In this document: positions 21,355 to 30,640 of the stretch, one piece after another
Layout: the number at the start of each line of letters is the position of its first letter
How positions within the stretch are numbered: the first letter of the stretch is position 1
Source: Aalborgiella sp963841045
GTDB lineage: Bacteria; Pseudomonadota; Gammaproteobacteria; Burkholderiales; Burkholderiaceae_C
NCBI GenBank assembly: GCA_963841045.1
Contig: CAWJBD010000004.1
Location: forward strand, 1-64,000
DNA: 64,000 bases
Direction of reading: 5' to 3'
The notes under the pieces: generated by a model
Seen by the model: only the letters and a program-made list of their open reading frames with translations
Databases searched by the model: none
Told to the model about the DNA's origin: nothing
Translations under genes and position numbers: made by a program

Positions 21355-22977
21355 TTACTGTTTAATAAATTTTCGAATTTGCCGAGATTGGTTTTTCAGC
21401 TGAATAAAGTAAATCCCACTAGCCAGGTCTGAAATATTAATTTGGGATGATTCAGACAATTCATCTTGTTTGATTAACTCTCCAGTGGAATTGAATATCT
21501 GAATTTGCTGTTTTCCGTTTATTATGCCAAGGTCAATTGTCAGAAAATCAGTTGAAGGGTTCGGATATACTGAAAAAGTATAATTTGATTTGTAATTTAT
21601 ACTGCCGGTTGCAGCGGTATATTCAAATGCCCCAATATCGGCATTCAATCCCTGTGGCCGACTAATTCCGGCAAAATCTTTTATGGCATAAAAAGTGGGA
21701 TTAGCCTTGTCAATTGCCGGGCTGTTATTTAAAAGTTTAAAATCATTTCCTTCAGGGTTTGTAAATTTGGGATCGCCGGTAACATCGGATGCTCCGGGCT
21801 TTATTTCCTGCGAGGCGCCCCGATAGCCGTCAATAAGGTTATGGTCTTTATCAAACGATGCTATTGACATTATTTGCCAGCGGTTATTTTTTGAAACAAT
21901 GTTGTTCCGGATAATTACGTTGGTTAAAAGCGCTGATCCTATGGTTATTCCACCACCTGTAGAACCATTAACTGAATATATTTTATATCCATTTTTATAG
22001 CAGGTGTTGTTCATAATAGTAATGTTCTTTTTTGGGCCATCCTTGGAACCATAGTCAACAATTGCAAATCCTGACTGTTCGTTTTTATAACAGATATTGT
22101 TATATACCTGAATACTGTCAACTGTACCACCTTCTTCAGTAGCAATCACAATTCCTTCCCTGCAATTCCAAACCGTGTTGTTGTAAATACTGATATTTTT
22201 ACAAAAACTATCCCATGCATCTACATAAATCCCAAGCCGGTATAAATCGTGAACCAGATTATCATGAATACTCCCGTTCCGGCATCCCGCTTTTGCATCA
22301 ATACCTTCTCCACCCTGAGGAGTGGCGGCATCGGCTTCTGAAATTCCCGAAAACCCGACTTCATTATATGCCACTTCAAAATCGGAAGTTACGGCAACTG
22401 TAATCGATTCCTGAGTACCTATTACTTTGACTGAAGGAGGCATTGAACATGCTTTTTCAACCAGGTTATTTAGTATTTTAATGTTGGTACTACTGTCAAC
22501 ATAAATACCTGAACCGCCAGTGTTGTAGGTCTGATTATTTCGAAATATGATATGGTTGCACCCTGAGGCGTAAAATCCAAAAAAATAGGCGTTTTGGATT
22601 TTAAACCCATCAATTATGATGTAGTTTTTCTTTGTAAGGTCAAAAACACTGCTCCATGTCCAATTCACGGAGTATTCCACTGTTACTTCACCCATTGCTT
22701 TGAAAACAATATACTTACCGGCGCTTCCCGAGAAATTAAACTTTACAGATTCCGGATAGAATCCTGACACGACAAAAACAGTATCGCCCCCAATAATAGC
22801 TTTGCCCGCACCCTTTTGTATAGTTTTATATGGGAGTAATTTAGTTCCGGGATTTGTATCTTTACCGGTGGTGGCTATGTAATAGTTTGTTGCAAAACCT
22901 AAGGTTGGCACTGCAAGAAAAGCAAACAGAATTACGGCAAAAGCTAACTGGGTTAATTTGAAGATTGATTTTTTCAT
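21355..22977 (-). CDS. Secreted right-handed beta-helix protein with T9SS sorting domain
   Basis: 540 residues, intact. The signal peptide ends near TLGFA, then follow YYIATTGKDTNPGTKLLPYK (typical start of DUF1565/pectate-lyase-like helices) and beta-helix rungs such as GSIHDNLVHDLYRLGIYVDA and NITIMNNTCYKNG. The end is a type A T9SS domain (TFSVYPNPSTDFLTIDL ... FIKQ) that directs export through the type IX secretion system and surface attachment. Catalytic residues are not identifiable by eye; polysaccharide lyase or epimerase activity is possible. The stop lies 3 bp before the ATG of the GH9 gene, so the two are one transcription unit. Confidence 0.8.
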   Translation of the reverse strand: MKKSIFKLTQLAFAVILFAFLAVPTLGFATNYYIATTGKDTNPGTKLLPYKTIQKGAGKAIIGGDTVFVVSGFYPESVKFNFSGSAGKYIVFKAMGEVTVEYSVNWTWSSVFDLTKKNYIIIDGFKIQNAYFFGFYASGCNHIIFRNNQTYNTGGSGIYVDSSTNIKILNNLVEKACSMPPSVKVIGTQESITVAVTSDFEVAYNEVGFSGISEADAATPQGGEGIDAKAGCRNGSIHDNLVHDLYRLGIYVDAWDSFCKNISIYNNTVWNCREGIVIATEEGGTVDSIQVYNNICYKNEQSGFAIVDYGSKDGPKKNITIMNNTCYKNGYKIYSVNGSTGGGITIGSALLTNVIIRNNIVSKNNRWQIMSIASFDKDHNLIDGYRGASQEIKPGASDVTGDPKFTNPEGNDFKLLNNSPAIDKANPTFYAIKDFAGISRPQGLNADIGAFEYTAATGSINYKSNYTFSVYPNPSTDFLTIDLGIINGKQQIQIFNSTGELIKQDELSESSQINISDLASGIYFIQLKNQSRQIRKFIKQ

Positions 22978-22979
22978 TT

Positions 22980-23966
22980 TTACTGTTTTATAAATTTCTG
23001 AGTTTGTTCAGGAAACCCTTTTAACTGTACAAGATAAACACCTTTGGCAAATTCAGAAATATTGATTTGGGCAGACTGGATTAATTCAAACTCTTTCATT
23101 AATTCTCCAACTGAGTTGAATATCCGTATTTGTTGATTTCCAATTACTCCGGTTAGGTTTATCTTAATACTGTCTGTTGCAGGATTTGGGTAAATAGAAA
23201 AGCTTTTATCGAAATTAGTTTCAGAAGATGTTGAAGTTGGATTGAACTCATACGCGCCAATGTCCCAGCCAATACCTTGTGGACGCAGTGTGCCAATAAA
23301 ATCAGCAGTTACCAATGCCGCATCAACTCCCTTGTCTATGCACGGAGAACCGGCAGATAACAAATAATCAGGAGTTAACAACGGATTGGTATAAATTGAA
23401 TTTGCATCCTGTCCGTTGCCCGTTTTGTAAGTGTTCCATTGTGCCGGAAGATTATAAGTTGTATTTCCGATTTTCATGGCCATCCCTTTTTCATCATACC
23501 AGCAGTTATTATCAAAAGTGAATTTACTGATGTTGTTGCCAACCAAGGCACCGCGCTCTGTCGAATTGATAAAGATATTGTTTCTGACAAAGAAATTGTT
23601 GCTCTGACCCGAAAAACCCCAAAACATTAGGTGTGCGCCATTCTTGCTGTCAGGTCGTTGATTGTGCCCGAACCCGCCGCCGGCATTGATGCACGTGTTG
23701 TTTTCAAAATAAATATCATGCGTATTGGAATTAGCCGAATATTCAAAAAATTCAAAGCTGTATTCCGAATTGGAAATTATATTGTTCCGGTAATAAAGAT
23801 TGAAAACAGTGGAAGCATTTGTTCCCTGGGGAGTTATTGCCGCATCGTAGCATTGATCGATACGGCATCGTTCAACGGTTATATTATTCCCGCTTTCCCA
23901 AAGTTCAATGCCATTTCCAAAACGAACACCGGCTTTTTGCAACCCACCGCCAATATACGAAATGTC
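22980..23966 (-). CDS. Second beta-helix T9SS protein, 5' part lost at junction
   Basis: About 328 residues of a right-handed beta-helix protein (GGGLQKAGVRFGNGIELWES, NNISKFTFDNNCWYDEKGM) followed by a T9SS type A sorting domain (SFSIYPNPATDSIKINL ... FIKQ). Its N-terminus is missing: from about 23,967 the frame passes into antisense of a proteobacterial helicase gene. The stop lies 3 bp before the next start, so all three T9SS proteins are in one operon. Confidence 0.75.
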   Translation of the reverse strand, partial: DISYIGGGLQKAGVRFGNGIELWESGNNITVERCRIDQCYDAAITPQGTNASTVFNLYYRNNIISNSEYSFEFFEYSANSNTHDIYFENNTCINAGGGFGHNQRPDSKNGAHLMFWGFSGQSNNFFVRNNIFINSTERGALVGNNISKFTFDNNCWYDEKGMAMKIGNTTYNLPAQWNTYKTGNGQDANSIYTNPLLTPDYLLSAGSPCIDKGVDAALVTADFIGTLRPQGIGWDIGAYEFNPTSTSSETNFDKSFSIYPNPATDSIKINLTGVIGNQQIRIFNSVGELMKEFELIQSAQINISEFAKGVYLVQLKGFPEQTQKFIKQ

Positions 23967-23975
23967 CATGCAATG
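23960..23975. other. Junction between Bacteroidetes and betaproteobacterial DNA
   Basis: On the minus strand the helicase reads SAVALHG and then breaks into unrelated codons, while the beta-helix protein becomes recognisable at DISYIGGG. Both genes lose homology at the same place, around the hexamer TCCATG at 23,966-23,971. A micro-homology join of two contigs, or a chimeric read, is the simplest reading. Confidence 0.85.
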
Positions 23976-25092
23976 CCACGGCGCTGAAGCCTTCTTGTTG
24001 CAAGTCGTTGGCCAAGCCGTCGCATTCAATTTGCGTATTGGCAAACACAATGGCTTGTTTGATGCTGGTATCGCGCAACCAATGGTCGAGCAATTTGCGT
24101 TTGTGCTGAGAGTTATCGGCCCAGAACAAGGACTGCTTGATGTTTTGGTGCTTGTCTTGTGGGCTGTCGATGGTGATGCGCTGTGGCTCACGCATGACGC
24201 GGCCAGCGAGTTGCTGAATGCGAGACTCAAACGTGGCGCTGAACATCATGGTTTGATGACGGTCAATGGTTAACTGATTGACTTCTGCCAAATCGTCAGC
24301 AAAGCCCAAATCGAGCATGCGGTCAGCTTCGTCCACAACCAAAAACTTCACGTTGTTGAGTTTGATTTGGTGTGAGCGTTGCAAGTCCAGCAAACGGCCC
24401 GGTGTTGCCACCACCAAATTGGCGTTTTGCAACTTGGCCAATTGCAACTGGTAAGGCATGCCGCCTACCACGTTGGCAATGCGCAATCCTCTGCAATAGC
24501 GCACCAAATCAATCGCGTCGTTGGCTACCTGTTGTGCCAATTCGCGGGTAGGGCACAGTACCAATGCGCCAGGTGTAGCTGGTGTGAAGTTGCGGAAATT
24601 GGTAGGGTCTTTGCGCTTTGGGCGTTTGGGTGCGGCTTCACCGCGCGCCAATGCATCAGCTGTCGCTTTTTCAAAGGCTTCGCGTTCAGCAGCTTGTTCT
24701 TCAGCTTGTTGCTTCAGCAAAGTGTGAATCACTGGCAATAAAAACGCAGCCGTTTTGCCTGAGCCAGTTTGGCTAGACACCATCAAGTCGATGAATTTCT
24801 TAGGTGCGCCGTCAACGCTGTCCGCTGGCAATGCCAAAGGAATGGTTTTTTGCTGCACGATGGTGGGCTGTGTGAAGCCCATTTCTTTGGTGGCTTGAAT
24901 CAGCTCATCAGCCAAACCCAATGCGATAAAGCCGTTAGGCAACTCAGCAACTGGTTCGCTTGCTTCAGAGCCTTCTACGCTTACAGATGTGTCAACATCA
25001 TTCGCTATGATTTCAATAGCATCGTTGGCAATAAATTCGCTGGCTACAGCCGTGTTTTGTTCAAAATTTGTTTCTACAGAGTCAGTCATCAT
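23967..25092 (-). CDS. DEAD-box RNA helicase, C-terminus lost at junction
   Basis: ATP-dependent RNA helicase of the RhlE/DeaD type. After a poorly conserved acidic N-terminus come the Q motif (GFTQPTIVQQKT), motif I (SQTGSGKTAAF), Ia (PTRELAQQ), Ib (TPGRL), II (VVDEADRMLDLGF) and III (FSATF), then the start of the second RecA domain (AIVFANTQ, VALHG). Motifs V and VI are absent because the sequence changes to Bacteroidetes DNA. The basic insert between motifs I and Ia (about residues 130-170) is longer than usual. Start choice: ATG at 25092 with GGAAG close upstream; an in-frame ATG at 25128 is also possible. Confidence 0.85.
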
Positions 25093-25410
25093 ACTTCCGC
25101 TACCCTTAAAAGGTGCGGTTTCATTCAATGGTTAAAAAACATCAACCATCAAACGAAGTACAACGTCTTCTTGCTCTGTGACTCACCTTTGTACCGATTG
25201 GTACGAGTGAGAAAACTGTCGGTGTGACGCGGTTGGCTAAATCAAAGTTAGCCCTAAGTGTGGCAGATGTGCGATGCCAGAAATCTGTTCTTAATTTTTG
25301 AAATTAATCACTTGTGAATTTCTGTGCAGTCTCTGATTATCGCACATCTTGAAAATAATTGCTAGGGTTAATACCTAAATTACCCCTAATTAGATTACAG
25401 ACTCGCTTTG

Positions 25411-26389
25411 TTATTGAGTTTCAATGCCAGCCAATTTCACCCATCCAGCCCATTTTTTGATTTCCGCATCAATGGTTTTCGCCAGTTGCGCAGGGTTTTG
25501 GTACGTCCAAATCAATGCCTGCATTGTTCAGCTTTTCTTTCACTTCAGGTTTGGCTAAAACGGCTTGCAAGGTGTCGGCTAATTTTTTCGCAGCATCGGC
25601 TGGAATGTTGGCTGGAGCCATCAAGGCAAACCAAGCGCTGACCTCATAGCCTTTGATGGTGTCGCCAATCGGCGGCACGTTCGGTGCTTTGCCAGCACGT
25701 TTGACAGTGGTGACACCCAAACCTTTTAAACGACCACCATTCATTTGCGTCACAGCATTGCCCACATCAGCAAATGCATATTGCAATTGGCCACCCATCA
25801 AATCGGTTAATGCAGGAGGTATGCTCTTGTAGGGCACGCTCAGTGCTTCAAAACCGCCTAGTTGCGCCACCAAAGCATCCCGAAACTAATGAACCGGAAG
25901 ACGCCATGACCATATGCCAACTTGTTGGCTTTGGCATAGGCTAAAAACTCTTTCATGTCTTTGGCTGGAAATTCAGGTTTGACCATCAAGATAAAACCAG
26001 TTTCGCCAATTTTGCCGATAGGGGTGAAGTCTTTTACAGGGTCATAAGGCAATTTTTTGTACAAGCTGACATTCGCAGCTTGTGTGGTGCTGGTGGTAAC
26101 CAAGAGCGTGTACGGGTCGCCTGCTGCAGTTTTGACCAAATCTGCACCTGGAATACCATTGGCACCGGCTTTGTTTTCAATCGGTGATGGTTTGGCCCAG
26201 TGCATCGCCCATGGCTTGTGCCAATATGCGTCCCACACTGTCAGTGGCCGTGCCTGCGCCAAAAGGGACAACAAATTTAATGGGTTTTGTCGGGTAGGCT
26301 TGTGCGTAAGCCGATGTTGCTGCGAAGAGCCCTATGCTTGTTATACCGACAGCAATGACACATTGACGCAGAGTTGAGCTAAATTTCAT
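25411..26389 (-). CDS. Tripartite tricarboxylate transporter receptor, TctC/Bug family (three frameshifts)
   Basis: Periplasmic solute-binding protein of the Bug family, greatly expanded in Burkholderiales. A signal peptide (ATSAYAQA) precedes YPTKPIKFVVPFGAGTATDS, the family's hallmark. Further stretches are NKAGANGIPGADLV, PYDPVKDFTPIGKIGETGFI, GGQLQYAFADVGNAV and DTIKGYEVSAWFALMAPANI. The frame is broken near 26,200, 25,870 and 25,503; after the last break the true end reads QNPAQLAKTIDAEIKKWAGW and stops at 25411. The ligand cannot be inferred. No TctA/TctB genes are nearby, which is usual for orphan Bug proteins. The 280 bp between this gene and the helicase start hold no gene. Confidence 0.8.
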
Positions 26390-26516
26390 GAATGAACCTC
26401 GTGTGTTGGTTGATCAAAATCCAACTCGGAAATTAACACAGATGAGATCGTTCCAGTTAGCGGGTAAATCCTAGGAAAAAGCAAACCAGCGCACGTCTCT
26501 CGTTTATCATAGCGAC

Positions 26517-27560
26517 ATGAGCTTTTTTGCCATTCTTTGCGCACTCTTGATTGAGCAAGTCAAACCATTGCACCGCAGCAACCCCATTCATACTGGTTTG
26601 CGGACATGGGCGGATTGGGTGCGCCAGCATTTTGATGCGGGCAAAGAGCCACATGGCAAACTGGTTTGGGGTTTGACAGTCGGCTTGCCATCCTTGGGGG
26701 TGTTGCTGATTCATTGGCTCTTGCTTGATACGCTGGGCTGGCCCGCCGCAGTGGTGTGGAATGTGGTGATTTTGTATTTGACCTTGGGCTTTCGACAGTT
26801 CAGCCACCATTTCACCGATATCCGTGATGCTTTGGACAATGGCGATGAAGAAAAGGCACGTCAATTGTTGGCCGAGTGGCAACAAGTCGATGCCAGTGAC
26901 TTACCCAAGAGCGAAATTGTGCGCCACGTGATTGAATATTCGGTGCTGGCAGCGCATCGCCATGTGTTCGGGGTGTTGACCTGGTACGCTCTGTTGGCGG
27001 CAATCGGTTTAGGCCCAGTCGGTGCGGTGTTTTACCGCATGTCTGAATTTGCGGTGCGCTACTGGAAACCCAGACATGCCAGCCAGCTTGACCTGGCAAC
27101 CCAAACCCAACGCTTGCATCACCCCGTCAGTGACCATTTGCGCGATGTGACAGCCCATGCGTGGTGGTTGATCGACTGGCTACCCGCCCGTTTAACTGCG
27201 ATTGGTTTTGCCATTGTGGGTAATTTTGAAGACGCCATCGACAGCTGGCGCAACTTTTCAGAAAAACTTCCCACATTGGACAACAACAACGACAGCCTGA
27301 TTTTGGCCGCCACATCGGGAGCGATGAATGTGCGACTGGGTGGCGAAACTTTGCACCCCAAAAGCAGCGTGAACAATGCTTCTAACATTTTTGAAAATAC
27401 AGAATTCGACGGAAACACGATAGATGCCAATCTGGCTGATACCGTGAGTACACCGGGCAGGGAAGCAGAGCCTGCCCATTTGCGCAGCGTGGTGGGTTTG
27501 GTTTGGCGTTTGGTGGTGCTGTGGATGCTGGTATTGGCGCTGTTAACTTTGGCCAATTGA
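26517..27560 (+). CDS. CobD/CbiB-family membrane protein
   Basis: 347 residues with four or five hydrophobic segments (LVWGLTVGLPSLGVLLIHWL, VLTWYALLAAIGLGPVGAVF, VWRLVVLWMLVLALLTLA) and conserved acidic stretches (DIRDALDNGDEEKARQLL). It matches proteins labelled CobD/CbiB family in Burkholderiales. The true CbiB makes adenosylcobinamide phosphate in B12 synthesis; these relatives also resemble AmpE, so the role is uncertain. A cobQ gene lies elsewhere at 54173. Transcription converges with rsgA. Confidence 0.65.
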   Translation: MSFFAILCALLIEQVKPLHRSNPIHTGLRTWADWVRQHFDAGKEPHGKLVWGLTVGLPSLGVLLIHWLLLDTLGWPAAVVWNVVILYLTLGFRQFSHHFTDIRDALDNGDEEKARQLLAEWQQVDASDLPKSEIVRHVIEYSVLAAHRHVFGVLTWYALLAAIGLGPVGAVFYRMSEFAVRYWKPRHASQLDLATQTQRLHHPVSDHLRDVTAHAWWLIDWLPARLTAIGFAIVGNFEDAIDSWRNFSEKLPTLDNNNDSLILAATSGAMNVRLGGETLHPKSSVNNASNIFENTEFDGNTIDANLADTVSTPGREAEPAHLRSVVGLVWRLVVLWMLVLALLTLAN

Positions 27561-27582
27561 TTGGCTAAGAATGAAATAATCA

Positions 27583-27642
27583 CCGTTCGCCCTGAGCTTG
27601 TCGAAGGGTTTAGGAGGACTTCGACCGGCTCAGTCCGAACGG
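27583..27642. repeat. REP-like imperfect palindrome between convergent genes
   Basis: CCGTTCGCCCTGAGC followed by TTGTCGAAGGG at the left faces TTCGACCGGCTCAG and TCCGAACGG at the right, giving an interrupted stem of over 15 bp. This is the well known CCTGAGC...TCGAAGG palindrome found scattered in many Gram-negative genomes, and it is unrelated to the other repeat family in this window. Between two converging genes it can act as a bidirectional terminator. Confidence 0.85.
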
Positions 27643-27663
27643 GGAACCGACAATTTTCTTGCT

Positions 27664-28617
27664 TCAATAACGATTGCCAGATAATTCAGCAAACAAGCTG
27701 CTATATATTCTATAGCGCTCTAGGCTTATTTTATGCTGGCTAGAGTCCAATTTCATTGAATTGATGACGCCACAACCTGGTTCATGCAGGTGGCTGCAGT
27801 TGTAAAACTTGCATTCAGGAACATGCACTTTGAAATCTGGCATATAGCTGGCCAGATGCATGGGATCAATGTGATTCAGGCCAAATTCTTGAAAGCCTGG
27901 TGAATCAATCAAAGCGGTCGTTTTGGCATCGTCAAGCCAATACCATGTGGTGCTGGTGGTTGTGTGTTTGCCCGAGTTCAAAGCTTGCGAAATTTCTTGC
28001 GTCAGCACTTTAGCCTTGGGTAACAGGGTATTAATCAAGGTGCTTTTGCCTGAACCGGATGGGCCAAGCACCAAGGTGGTTTTGTCCTGCAGCACGCGCG
28101 TCAACAATTCATTTTGCGAAAGTGAAACGCTTGTTTCTACATTGGCTTCGGCTTCTGTTGCTTTGGGTTTCAAGGCCAGTGAAATCAATTCATAGCCCAT
28201 GTCACGGTAGGGCTGCAAGCGAGACCATGCACGGGCAAACGGTTCGGTTAAATCACTTTTGTTCAAAGCGATGATGGGTGTGATGTGTTCGGCCTCGGCA
28301 GCAATCAAGGCACGCGCCAATTGGTTTTCAGAAAATTCGGGTTCAGCCGCAAGCAGTATCAACACCTGGTCTAAATTTGCAGCAAATGATTTGGTGCGCA
28401 TTTCGTCTTGCCTGTAAAACAGGTTTTTGCGCGGTTCAATTTTTTCAATGGTGCCTTCGTCTTGCGAGGCCAACCATTGAATTTTGTCGCCCACCACCAC
28501 ATTGCTTTTTTTACCGCGCGGGTGGCAAATCACACGCTCGCCAGTTGCAGTTTCCACCAACACGTGTCGCCCAAAGCCAGCGACAACTAATCCCGATTGG
28601 AGCAAAGATTTGCTCAA
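27664..28617 (-). CDS. rsgA: Ribosome small subunit-dependent GTPase A
   Basis: Circularly permuted GTPase that checks late 30S assembly. An OB-fold domain is at residues 1-80, then permuted G motifs: G4 NKSDL (about 118), G1 GPSGSGKST (about 184) and G3 DSPGFQEFGL (about 235). A C-terminal zinc-binding segment has Cys-x4-Cys-x-His-x5-Cys (CKFYNCSHLHEPGC). The start is TTG at 28617, overlapping the stop of the upstream protease gene as TTGA, with AAGGAAG placed well before it. Its last 30 codons overlap a copy of the dispersed palindromic repeat. Confidence 0.92.
   Translation of the reverse strand: MSKSLLQSGLVVAGFGRHVLVETATGERVICHPRGKKSNVVVGDKIQWLASQDEGTIEKIEPRKNLFYRQDEMRTKSFAANLDQVLILLAAEPEFSENQLARALIAAEAEHITPIIALNKSDLTEPFARAWSRLQPYRDMGYELISLALKPKATEAEANVETSVSLSQNELLTRVLQDKTTLVLGPSGSGKSTLINTLLPKAKVLTQEISQALNSGKHTTTSTTWYWLDDAKTTALIDSPGFQEFGLNHIDPMHLASYMPDFKVHVPECKFYNCSHLHEPGCGVINSMKLDSSQHKISLERYRIYSSLFAELSGNRY
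27695..27750 (+). repeat. Dispersed palindromic repeat, copy inside rsgA
   Basis: The core reads GCTATATATTCTATAGC then CTCTAGGC, TTATTTTATGCTGGCTAGAG. It matches the family consensus in blocks (CTAGCC, GCCTAG, GCTAT and ATATAGCA on the minus strand, separated by mismatches). It falls wholly inside the rsgA coding sequence and supplies codons of the C-terminal helix (KISLERYRIYSS). Confidence 0.65.
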
Positions 28618-29948
28618 ACAGCTTCCTTCATGGCAGGCATTATTTGGCCAGTAAACCCCATGCGCGCTAGACGTTCAGACGCGGGTGGGTGAGAATAGTA
28701 AAACTTCACAAACAATGGGTCGGGCGTCAAAGTTGAGGCGTTGTCGTCATACAGTTTCAGCAAGGCATGAGCCAAATCGCCGTTGGCTGTTTGTTGAATG
28801 GCGTAGGCATCGGCTTCAAATTCATGCGTGCGTGACAACTGTGCGAAGAGCGGCGATATAAAAAATGTGAACACTGGCAAGGCCAACATCAACAACAAAA
28901 GCGCCAAGGCATTGTCGGGCACGCCTGCGTTTGTCATGAAGTTGGGTATGACGCCCAAACCCGTATAAAACCAGGTTTGTGCAGACAACCAACCTAAAAG
29001 TGCGAAACCGATTAGGCTCAGACCAAATAAAGCAATCATGCGTTTGATCACGTGCTTGTGTTTGAAATGTCCCAATTCGTGTGCCAGTACAGCATCGACT
29101 TCTGCAGGAGCGAGTTTGGCCAGTAGCGTGTCGTAAAACACCACGCGTTTGGATGCACCAAAGCCTGTGAAGTAGGCATTGCCATGGCCGCTTCTCTTGC
29201 TGCCATCCATCACGAACAGACCTTTAGCGGCAAAGCCACAACGTTGCATCAAAGCGGTGACGCGGGTTTTCAATGCTTCATCTTCCAGCGGTTTGAATTT
29301 GTTAAAAATGGGTGCGATCACGGTAGGGTAAATCAAGAGTAGCAGCAAATTAAATGCCATCCAAACGCCCCAAGTCCACAGCCACCAATACGTACCAGCG
29401 GCACCCATCAGCCACAATATCAAAGCTGCCAATGGCAAACCAATCAAAGCGCCCAATAGGCTGGATTTCACGGCATCGGCTAGCCACAATTTGAATGTCA
29501 TTTTATTAAAACCAAAACGCTCTTCGATCACAAAAGTTTGGTACAGCGTGAAGGGTAAATCGATGAGGCTGCCAATCACCGCAAAACTGACAAACAAAGC
29601 CAGTTGTTGCGCCATGCCACCGTAACTGTTGCCAACGATATCCAAAAGCCAAGTGTTCAATGCATGCAGACCACCCATCAAAGTCCACGCGACAAGCAAT
29701 GCAGTGCCCAATGCCAATTCCAACAAACCCAAACGCGCTTTGGTCAGGGTATAGTCGGCTGCTTTTTGATGTGCGCTCAGACTGATGTTGTTGGCAAAAG
29801 CGGAGGGTACTTGGTTGCGATGCTGCGCCACATGGCGAATTTGCCGCAAGGCCAGCCAGTATTTGACGATCAGGCCTAACACCAGCAAACCCGCAAAAAC
29901 CAGCGTGAAGATAGTTGAATAATTATTTAAATCGGTTGCAGGGTTCAT
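28614..29948 (-). CDS. M48-family zinc metalloprotease (Ste24/CAAX prenyl protease type)
   Basis: 444 residues, integral membrane. The zinc motif HELGHFKHKH lies in a typical context (VDAVLAHELGHF) and the third ligand Glu in FEADAYAIQQ. Five to seven hydrophobic segments surround it. Such proteins take part in inner membrane protein quality control in bacteria; prenylated substrates are absent, so the family name is historical. The stop TGA overlaps the TTG start of rsgA, so the two are translationally coupled. The gene is transcribed divergently from orn. Confidence 0.88.
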   Translation of the reverse strand: MNPATDLNNYSTIFTLVFAGLLVLGLIVKYWLALRQIRHVAQHRNQVPSAFANNISLSAHQKAADYTLTKARLGLLELALGTALLVAWTLMGGLHALNTWLLDIVGNSYGGMAQQLALFVSFAVIGSLIDLPFTLYQTFVIEERFGFNKMTFKLWLADAVKSSLLGALIGLPLAALILWLMGAAGTYWWLWTWGVWMAFNLLLLLIYPTVIAPIFNKFKPLEDEALKTRVTALMQRCGFAAKGLFVMDGSKRSGHGNAYFTGFGASKRVVFYDTLLAKLAPAEVDAVLAHELGHFKHKHVIKRMIALFGLSLIGFALLGWLSAQTWFYTGLGVIPNFMTNAGVPDNALALLLLMLALPVFTFFISPLFAQLSRTHEFEADAYAIQQTANGDLAHALLKLYDDNASTLTPDPLFVKFYYSHPPASERLARMGFTGQIMPAMKEAV

Positions 29949-30016
29949 AGCGCCCTAGTTTAATAAGATTCTGCGTCATTCCTTGTGTCTACTTGAAATG
30001 CGCGACAATTCAAGCC

Positions 30017-30613
30017 ATGCCTAAAAATTCACCTTCACAAACACAAAATCCCGAAGAATCTGCCGCAGTATTGGTCAAAAGTGACCAAAACCTGATTTGG
30101 TTAGACTGCGAAATGACTGGCTTAGACCCCGAGCAAGAGCGCTTAATCGAAATTGCCATCATCGTCACAGGCCCGAATTTAGAGCCACGCATCGAAGGGC
30201 CAGTACTTGTAATTCACCAAAGTGATGCCCATTTAGATGCCATGGACAAGTGGAACAAAAGCACGCACGGCAAGAGTGGATTGATTGACAAAGTCAAAGC
30301 ATCCACGCTGACGGAAGCCGATGCCGAGACGGAGATTCTGGCTTTTTTAAAAAAATATGTTCCCAAAGGCGATTCGCCCATGTGTGGCAACACCATCAGC
30401 CAAGACCGGCGTTTTTTGGTGAATTACATGCCTAATTTAGAGGCCTACTTTCATTACCGCAATATTGATGTGAGTACCTTGAAAGAGCTGGCCAAACGCT
30501 GGCGGCCTGAGGTGTACAAATCATTCAAAAAGCACCAGAAACATACCGCATTGGCGGATGTGCATGAGTCCATTGATGAACTCGAACATTACCGCACGCA
30601 TTTTTTGAAGTAA
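30017..30613 (+). CDS. orn: Oligoribonuclease
   Basis: DEDDh 3'-5' exoribonuclease that finishes off 2-5 nt RNA and pGpG. The ExoI motif is LIWLDCEMTGLDPE, ExoII lies around GNTISQDRRFLVNYMPNLEA, and ExoIII is HTALADVHESIDEL. I use the ATG at 30017; the first 20 residues are a poorly conserved extension, so a later start cannot be excluded. The length of 198 residues is slightly above the usual 180. Confidence 0.93.
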   Translation: MPKNSPSQTQNPEESAAVLVKSDQNLIWLDCEMTGLDPEQERLIEIAIIVTGPNLEPRIEGPVLVIHQSDAHLDAMDKWNKSTHGKSGLIDKVKASTLTEADAETEILAFLKKYVPKGDSPMCGNTISQDRRFLVNYMPNLEAYFHYRNIDVSTLKELAKRWRPEVYKSFKKHQKHTALADVHESIDELEHYRTHFLK

Positions 30614-30640
30614 AAATATTCGCAATTGCTACAATTATTC

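Noticed and set aside
27119..27667. Antisense frame of 182 codons ending in the REP-like palindrome
   Set aside because: It overlaps the CobD-like gene, and its first residues are a translation of the palindrome.
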